Assembly: GCF_000805455.1 (NCBI RefSeq)
Contig: NZ_JSUS01000039.1
Span: forward strand, 95,096 to 159,095
Source of the DNA: Acinetobacter sp. A47
Lineage (GTDB): Bacteria; Pseudomonadota; Gammaproteobacteria; Pseudomonadales; Moraxellaceae
Direction: 5' to 3'
Length of the DNA stretch: 64,000 bases
Shown: piece after piece, positions 59,129-64,000 of the stretch
How positions within the stretch are numbered: position 1 is the stretch's first letter
Layout: each line of letters opens with the position of its first letter
The notes under the pieces: generated by a model
What the model was told of the DNA's origin: nothing
Databases searched by the model: none
Seen by the model: only the letters and a program-made list of their open reading frames with translations
Translations under genes and position numbers: made by a program

Positions 59129-59551
59129 TTATGCTGACTGTGTTGCTAAAAAGGTCTGTTTAATTTCATCACCAATTAAACGTTTCTTGCCATTTACATC
59201 CACAGCCACAAAGGTAAAGACCCCTTCCGTAATACGGACAGGTTCACGAGAATCATCATGGCTATTCCACACCTCGATTTGAACCTGTACCGAACTATTA
59301 CCGACCTTCAGGATTTTGGTATAGCAGCTAATCACATTGCCGACTTTCACGGGAACCAGAAAATTCATCTGGTTAATTGCAATCGTGGCACAACGGCCTT
59401 TGCTAAAACGTTCTACATGGATTGCTCCAGCCAAGTCCATCTGGGACACAATCCAGCCACCAAAAACATCACCACTCCAGTTGGTATCAGCCGGCATGGC
59501 AATGTTCTGTAGTGATAGAATGCCTTCTGGATGTGTTGGGCGTTCGCTCAT
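59129..59551 (-). CDS. yciA: Acyl-CoA thioesterase YciA
   Basis: 140 residues from the ATG at 59551 (MSERPTHPEGILSLQNIAMP), AAGGA upstream inside the trxC end. Hotdog acyl-CoA hydrolase: NWSGDVFGGWIVSQMDLAGA carries the catalytic Asp region, then VERFSKGRCATIAINQMNF. It starts 1 bp after the trxC stop, so it is translationally coupled. Confidence 0.94.
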   Translation of the reverse strand: MSERPTHPEGILSLQNIAMPADTNWSGDVFGGWIVSQMDLAGAIHVERFSKGRCATIAINQMNFLVPVKVGNVISCYTKILKVGNSSVQVQIEVWNSHDDSREPVRITEGVFTFVAVDVNGKKRLIGDEIKQTFLATQSA

Positions 59552-59552
59552 G

Positions 59553-59990
59553 TTAATGTCCTTGATGTTGCTGTAACTGCTGGTCGAGCCATTGCTGTAA
59601 TTCAGGTGCACGTAATGCTCCGCTGATCCTTGCCACTTCTGTGGTTTTATTCATAAGTACCAGGGTCGGGATACTGCGTACATTAAATGCAGCACTTAAA
59701 CGTGGATTTGCTTCCGTATCAATTTTTGCAAACACCACATAAGGATTCTGCTTGGCGACCTGGGCAAAATGTGGCGCCATCATTTTACATGGGCCGCACC
59801 ATTCTGCCCATAGATCAATCAGTACAGGCAAATCATTATTGCGAATGAAATTGCTAAAATTTTGCTCATTTAATTCAACAGGTTCTAAAAGCAATAATGC
59901 TTTATGGCATTGCCCACAGTTAGGATGGCCTGCCAGTTTTTCTTCAGGTACACGATTTTTTGCACCACATGATGCACAGACAAGAATCAT
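59553..59990 (-). CDS. trxC: Thioredoxin 2
   Basis: 145 residues. N-terminal Zn-binding CASCGAKNR...CGQC motif (two CxxC), then a thioredoxin fold with WCGPC active site and SIPTLVLM cis-Pro loop. The ATG directly follows the hydrolase stop (TAAATG), and GGAGTG lies in the last codons of that gene. Confidence 0.96.
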   Translation of the reverse strand: MILVCASCGAKNRVPEEKLAGHPNCGQCHKALLLLEPVELNEQNFSNFIRNNDLPVLIDLWAEWCGPCKMMAPHFAQVAKQNPYVVFAKIDTEANPRLSAAFNVRSIPTLVLMNKTTEVARISGALRAPELQQWLDQQLQQHQGH

Positions 59991-60887
59991 TTACATCACT
60001 CCGATATGTTGATGTAAAAATTCTAATTGGGTTGTGACTGCTTTTTCAAACCAAGAATCATGATAAATATCAAAATGCTTCATTTCCCACTCATGATAGC
60101 TCACAAATGGCGCAATATTGGTAGCCGCTTCACGACTGGAGGCAATCGGAATCAGGCTGTCATATTTCGCTGCAATAAATAGTACCGGGATATTAATCTT
60201 GCGCACAAACTGGATGGGCCGGTAACGCATCAGATTAAAAAACACCCGGGCTGGGACTTCACCACTCCAGTAATAATCAGGATTTACAATCGAATGGTAG
60301 CCATAATAACTGTCTGAGGTCGGCAAGAAACAGAGTTTGTTCTGATCGACGACCGGTAAGGTTTTCGGGGTCAGGCCCATCTTGGAGCCCATATAGTCTT
60401 GGCTGGAACGCTTTAATGCTTCAGGATAACGTTGCAGTGGATACAGTTTGGCGGTCTCGGCCCCGTCTACATAAGGTACTTGCACCATGACTGCCTGAAT
60501 ATTTTTCAGGTCGGTAGCCAAACTGAGCGCATAGCCTCCACTGAGCGAAGTCCCCCATAGAATAATTCTGCGACTATCAATCAGTTTACAGTTTGAAGCA
60601 TACTGGACAATGGTTTTCCAGTCATCCAGTTGAGCCTTCAGTGAAACCAGTTCACGCGGTTTACCGGTACTGCCGCCCCAATAACGATAATCAAATAAAA
60701 TTACGGCATAGCCGGCATGGGCAAAACGCTGGGCGTACTGGATCAACTTAAACTGGCGCAATCCGGCAAACCCGTGTGCCATCACAATCACCGCAGGTTT
60801 TACCGTTGTTTTGGGAAGATAGAAATCGGCAGCAATCGTTTCATCTCCATGAGGAACATACAAAGGCTCAACGGTATAAGTGTGCAT
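59991..60887 (-). CDS. Alpha/beta hydrolase
   Basis: 298 residues from the ATG at 60887, with GGAG 6 bp upstream. Serine hydrolase: oxyanion loop MAHGFAGLR, nucleophile Ser in WGTSLSGGYAL, acid in AAKYDSLIP and His in KHFDIYHD. Dienelactone-hydrolase/peptidase-like group, often annotated as X-Pro dipeptidyl-peptidase-like. No signal peptide; substrate unknown. First gene of a compact four-gene operon. Confidence 0.88.
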   Translation of the reverse strand: MHTYTVEPLYVPHGDETIAADFYLPKTTVKPAVIVMAHGFAGLRQFKLIQYAQRFAHAGYAVILFDYRYWGGSTGKPRELVSLKAQLDDWKTIVQYASNCKLIDSRRIILWGTSLSGGYALSLATDLKNIQAVMVQVPYVDGAETAKLYPLQRYPEALKRSSQDYMGSKMGLTPKTLPVVDQNKLCFLPTSDSYYGYHSIVNPDYYWSGEVPARVFFNLMRYRPIQFVRKINIPVLFIAAKYDSLIPIASSREAATNIAPFVSYHEWEMKHFDIYHDSWFEKAVTTQLEFLHQHIGVM

Positions 60888-60962
60888 GCGCGCTCCATTG
60901 CGTATCTTATTCGTTATCATCGTTTATTTAATATAGACATTTAAACTCAAGATCGAGCTTAA

Positions 60963-60971
60963 TGCTATGAT
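60963..60971 (+). promoter_or_regulatory. Candidate extended -10 promoter
   Basis: TGC-TATGAT extended -10 (TGnTATGAT) 38 bp before the phosphatase start. No strong -35. Confidence 0.4.
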
Positions 60972-61009
60972 AGAGCATAAAATGTTTTGTTTGTTTTTGG
61001 AGTGACAAG

Positions 61010-61345
61010 ATGTCAGATAATATAGGTTTTGCAGGTCAAATCGGTCCAGAGCATGTTGGCCAGGTCGTGGAAAAAGGCTTCAAGTCGATTATAAATAACC
61101 GCCCAGATATGGAAGGTGGCCCAGATCAACCGACCAGTGCACAGATCGAAGAATCTGCCCGCAATGCAGGTCTGGATTATGTCTATCAACCTATTGTTGC
61201 AGGCCAGATTACCGAGCTGGATGTCCGTACTTTTGCCAATCATTATAACGAACTGCCAAAGCCTATTTTGATGTTCTGCCGTACAGGCAACCGTTCAAAT
61301 AACTTGTATCAGCTAGCAAAACAGATGGATTTACTGGACGATTAA
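61010..61345 (+). CDS. DUF442/TIGR01244 phosphatase-like protein
   Basis: 111 residues. Small protein-tyrosine-phosphatase-like fold with the P-loop Cys-x5-Arg in MFCRTGNRSNN. The family includes the N-terminal domain of Xylella Blh, linked to sulfide detoxification. GGAG lies 9 bp upstream of the ATG. It stands alone here, divergent from the alpha/beta hydrolase. Confidence 0.88.
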   Translation: MSDNIGFAGQIGPEHVGQVVEKGFKSIINNRPDMEGGPDQPTSAQIEESARNAGLDYVYQPIVAGQITELDVRTFANHYNELPKPILMFCRTGNRSNNLYQLAKQMDLLDD

Positions 61346-61429
61346 GCTTATTACATTTTATTACCCGAGCAAGATAGTGAATTCCTTCCGATTATAAGAA
61401 GATGGTTCTTTTCCAAGAGATAAAGAACC

Positions 61430-61534
61430 ATGTCAAAACTTGCTGTTATCCTGTTATGTGTTTTCGCTGTTTCCGCTTGCAGTTCAATGCAGCTTCGTCC
61501 GACCGCCTCAGTCAGTGTCGGGACAGCATTATAA
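61430..61534 (+). CDS. Tiny lipoprotein, 34 aa
   Basis: Frame MSKLAVILLCVFAVSAC followed by SSMQLRPTASVSVGTAL. A short basic start, hydrophobic core and lipobox VSAC make a convincing lipoprotein signal, leaving a mature peptide of only 18 residues. An AGAG-type ribosome site lies about 10 bp upstream, and a perfect terminator starts right at the stop codon. The function is unknown; entericidin-like tiny lipoproteins are comparable in size. It is easily missed by gene callers. Confidence 0.65.
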   Translation: MSKLAVILLCVFAVSACSSMQLRPTASVSVGTAL

Positions 61535-61562
61535 AAAAACAGCACCGAAGTGCTGTTTTTTT
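61535..61562 (+). terminator. Terminator of the tiny lipoprotein gene
   Basis: Arms AAACAGCAC and GTGCTGTTT, loop CGAA, followed by a run of T. It begins directly at the stop codon. Confidence 0.9.
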
Positions 61563-61582
61563 ACCCAGAAAACCAGTCTGTT

Positions 61583-63571
61583 TTATTGGTAAGCCGTAAA
61601 AATGGTTGAGACCTTACCATCAGGAGCCGCTACCGAGATTTTGAAGCTATCTCCTTTAGCACACTCTTTCAAACGATATCCATAAAAAACCTGGGTACTA
61701 TTTTTAAACGTTGTTGGAGTCAAAAGGTTAAATACATTTGCGACCGGTGAACTGCCTTGTACAAATTCCGCAGTACATGACAGATTATTATCTTTGGTAT
61801 TATCTTCAGCTGTAACGCTTACGGTAGAACCAGTCGGCATCGGAACACCTTGCATACTATTTCCATATAAATTGAAAGATAATAAATCGCCACTCGCTTT
61901 AACATTGGTAAATGTTGCGGTATTTTCTGAAAATGCAAATATCAACTGCTGACGTAAAATACCATCGAGCTGATCATCACAGGTATCGGCAATATTCGGC
62001 TGATTAATCGTTGAGGCTGCGCATGCAGCTTTATTGCCTACAATTTTCCGATTATAAAGAAACTCCCCAATACCATAGTTATTATCGTATTGGTTATTTT
62101 CATTATCATCACGGAAGAAGCTGCCAATATTACTAAGCAGCTTATCTACCCCTTTGGTATAAAGATTATCACCATCCAGATCGGTAAAGCTCTTATCCCC
62201 TTCAACATAGGCCAGAACAGTAACGCGGTTATCTAAAGGACGTGGATCCTGCACCGACAAGGTAACTGCACAACGGCCATTATTCGTTGAACAATTTGGC
62301 GTCACAACACCGCCTTCACTGATAAAACTCACTACCGTTCCATTTGGTACCGGATTACCTGTGCGATCTCTTAACATGACATTAATCGTTGCACTATCCC
62401 CATCAATCCTGTTTTGCAAGGCATTTTTACTGACAGACAAGCTAAAACCATCTTGAGTTGCACGCCCGGTTGATACAGATACATTCTTGGATAAAGCCGA
62501 AACAACATTATTTGAAACCAAAGTCGCCTTTATTTCAACAGGCCCAGGTTTGTCTCCCGGATATAATGTTACAACAACCTTACCATTCGGATCACTTTTT
62601 ACAGTTTTAAGGTTTTGATTACCCAAAGAAATAAAGCTTAAATCTTCTGGAGCACGAACCAGCTCAATATTTACATCCTTGTTTGCAGCAGGCGTTCCAT
62701 TTGCATACAAAGTAAATTCAATCTGGCCAGATGCCGCAGTCCCGCTGCTTCTAATACCCAAAGTCACCGGACTTGATGTTGTATACTTTAAGGAATTAGC
62801 CTCAATTGCAGCAATATTGACATCAACTTTTGACTCAGGGATATTTGAACCCGACGCCCGGATAGTCTGTTGTCCTTCACATAACTTTCCATCAGCCCCA
62901 ATCGCTTTATAAGAAGTTGTGACATCCCCTTGATTTGAAGACACAACACTTGCCGGCTCAAACGTTCCACAAGTGGCATTAAAGCTGACCGTCACGTTAT
63001 TCTGATTTACCTTGGTACTTGAATCTTGTGTTTTCAGGGTAATATTGGTTGATGCCCCTGATTCCAGTTGCGTGCTAGCAGCTGTCATACCAACTAAAAC
63101 AATATTTGCGGCCTGAAGTACGAAATTATAAGGTTTGGTTGTCGCTGTGATGCCATTATGACTGGTTGTAGCAGTAAGCTGATATGCGCCCGTGGCATTG
63201 AGATCCTGAGGTTTAACAGAAATTGTTGCTTCACCCTCTGCATTGGTCAGTACAGCACCATTTGTTGTACCGAAGCTTACACCTTCCCCACTGAAGGTCA
63301 CAATTGCTCCACTCATCCCTTTTCCAGAGGAATCCGTTACTTTTACTTTAGCGGTCACACCAGCCGCAGTAATTGAGTTGGTCGCAGTATTGTTGGCATC
63401 ATATAAAGTGATCTCTGTAATATTTACAGCAGTCACAGGTGTCTGGCCATTTCCACCTGAGGCATTATTATCATTCGAGCCATAATAGCCGCCCCCACCT
63501 CCACCACAACTTGCTAATAAAACAGAGACAGCAATCGCCGACAACTTTAATGTAAGTTGTTTTTTAGTCAT
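61583..63571 (-). CDS. Large Ig-like (Big_1/invasin-type) lipoprotein
   Basis: 662 residues from the ATG at 63571 (AAGGA upstream). Lipobox LASC followed by a Gly run and a Gly/Asn-rich linker. At least three or four Ig-like repeats follow, of bacterial Big_1 type: TAAGVTAKVKVTDSSGKGMSG, then VTFSGEGVSFGTTNG and AEGEATISV; later DRTGNPVPNGTVVSFISEGG. A Ca-loop-like stretch DLDGDNLYTKGVDK and a Cys-rich C-terminal region suggest an extracellular or surface location. Probably a surface protein with an adhesive or structural role, by analogy only. It is next to an rRNA operon, convergent with the tiny lipoprotein gene. Confidence 0.85.
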   Translation of the reverse strand: MTKKQLTLKLSAIAVSVLLASCGGGGGGYYGSNDNNASGGNGQTPVTAVNITEITLYDANNTATNSITAAGVTAKVKVTDSSGKGMSGAIVTFSGEGVSFGTTNGAVLTNAEGEATISVKPQDLNATGAYQLTATTSHNGITATTKPYNFVLQAANIVLVGMTAASTQLESGASTNITLKTQDSSTKVNQNNVTVSFNATCGTFEPASVVSSNQGDVTTSYKAIGADGKLCEGQQTIRASGSNIPESKVDVNIAAIEANSLKYTTSSPVTLGIRSSGTAASGQIEFTLYANGTPAANKDVNIELVRAPEDLSFISLGNQNLKTVKSDPNGKVVVTLYPGDKPGPVEIKATLVSNNVVSALSKNVSVSTGRATQDGFSLSVSKNALQNRIDGDSATINVMLRDRTGNPVPNGTVVSFISEGGVVTPNCSTNNGRCAVTLSVQDPRPLDNRVTVLAYVEGDKSFTDLDGDNLYTKGVDKLLSNIGSFFRDDNENNQYDNNYGIGEFLYNRKIVGNKAACAASTINQPNIADTCDDQLDGILRQQLIFAFSENTATFTNVKASGDLLSFNLYGNSMQGVPMPTGSTVSVTAEDNTKDNNLSCTAEFVQGSSPVANVFNLLTPTTFKNSTQVFYGYRLKECAKGDSFKISVAAPDGKVSTIFTAYQ

Positions 63572-63611
63572 GATCATTCCTTTTTTATCCCCAATCGATT
63601 CCACAAGGAAT

Positions 63612-63655
63612 CAGACATTTCATTATAAAAATATGTCTAATGTAACCATATTATA
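63612..63655 (-). promoter_or_regulatory. Candidate promoter/operator of the Ig-like lipoprotein
   Basis: Two TATAAT -10-like hexamers on the minus strand (63655-63650 and 63627-63622). The second lies inside an inverted repeat AGACAT/ATGTCT (63613-63618 and 63633-63638). The -35 elements are poor, so the assignment is tentative. Confidence 0.3.
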
Positions 63656-63851
63656 GATTTTGTGTAAATATAGTTTATCTTCAAGTAAAGAAGATTAAAG
63701 TGAAGCCAATCATATTATTTGATTAAACCGAGAGTTTGGTTAGATCTTTTAACAAATAAATATAAAGAATAAAAAATTAATCATGACACATCGGTAAAAC
63801 ATTTATTCATTTTCATTAAAGTAATTACTGGATATATAAAATACAAAGCAT

Positions 63852-63887
63852 AAAAAAACACCCCTAACCGTTAGGTCAGGGGTGTTT
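63852..63887 (-). terminator. rRNA operon terminator
   Basis: Arms AAACACCCCT and AGGGGTGTTT with a small inner ACC/GGT stem, followed by seven T on the minus strand, just beyond the 5S 3' end. Confidence 0.9.
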
Positions 63888-63897
63888 CGTATTTAAA

Positions 63898-64000
63898 AGC
63901 TGGCGATGACTTACTCTCACATGGCAAGTGCCACACTACCATCAGCGCTAAGAGGTTTCACTTCTGAGTTCGGGAAGGGATCAGGTGGTTCACTCTAGCT
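63898..64000 (-). rRNA. rrf: 5S ribosomal RNA, 5' end beyond window
   Basis: The reverse complement carries the conserved 5S core GAACTCAGAAGTGAAAC and the 3' end GTAAGTCATCGCCAGC. About a dozen 5' bases, expected to be GCTGGCGAC-like and to pair with the 3' end, are missing at the window edge. It is the last gene of a minus-strand rRNA operon whose 23S and 16S lie to the right. Confidence 0.95.

Overview
This 64 kb stretch looks like an Acinetobacter chromosome. The evidence is the pairing of a giant trimeric autotransporter adhesin with a tpgA-type gene, Acinetobacter-like core proteins (IlvI/IlvH/IlvC, LeuS, LptE, HolA, FabI, SecB), the 5S rRNA sequence at the right edge, and a moderately AT-rich composition with short palindromes between genes. 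The species cannot be fixed from the sequence alone.

Layout. Positions 1-15.8 kb (all minus strand) hold an adhesin locus: a complete 2687-residue adhesin, a tpgA-like anchor gene, then a second adhesin gene that runs off the left edge. Both adhesins are built from near-identical DNA modules. They share an upstream pair of ATTGTTAA repeats exactly 20 bp apart. A divergent AraC-family regulator follows at 16.1 kb. From 17.5 to 20.8 kb lie a PhaC-like alpha/beta hydrolase carrying Ser in place of the synthase Cys, and an MHYT-GGDEF-EAL cyclic-di-GMP protein. Positions 21.3-25.9 kb carry the branched-chain amino acid genes ilvI-ilvH and ilvC. Downstream of ilvC are two extra copies of its last 16 codons, followed by an AT-rich DUF2971 gene; this looks like a used integration site. 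Positions 26.4-32.0 kb hold a DUF4124 protein, leuS-lptE-holA and a sirtuin. Positions 32.1-37.1 kb encode a MacA-MacB-TolC-like tripartite pump. A lipoprotein and an AT-rich DUF4062 gene follow.

From 39 kb to the right edge the genes are mostly housekeeping: fabI, a frameshifted Bax-inhibitor-1 family gene, orn/rsgA, rhodanese-grxC-secB, a four-gene alkylation-repair cluster, cytochrome b562, coaBC, radC, a bestrophin-like channel, an aldo/keto reductase with a LysR regulator, a PHP nuclease, yciB, a YciI-family gene, mnmC, yajQ, and a hydrolase-trxC-yciA-msrC operon. Next come a DUF442-type phosphatase, a 34-residue lipoprotein and a large Ig-like lipoprotein. The window ends inside a minus-strand 5S rRNA gene, the tail of an rRNA operon.

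The most interesting items are four. (i) The alkylation-repair operon has no full-length Ada: the Ada Zn-type domain is a separate 81-residue protein lying between a 2OG-Fe(II) oxygenase and AlkB. (ii) The duplicated ilvC 3' ends encode nearly the same peptide with mostly synonymous changes, as expected from successive integrative elements. (iii) Twenty-bp-phased repeats lie upstream of both adhesins, next to an AraC-type regulator. (iv) A 111-residue module is present, absent or doubled in different repeat units of the two adhesins. No CRISPR array, tRNA or transposase was seen.
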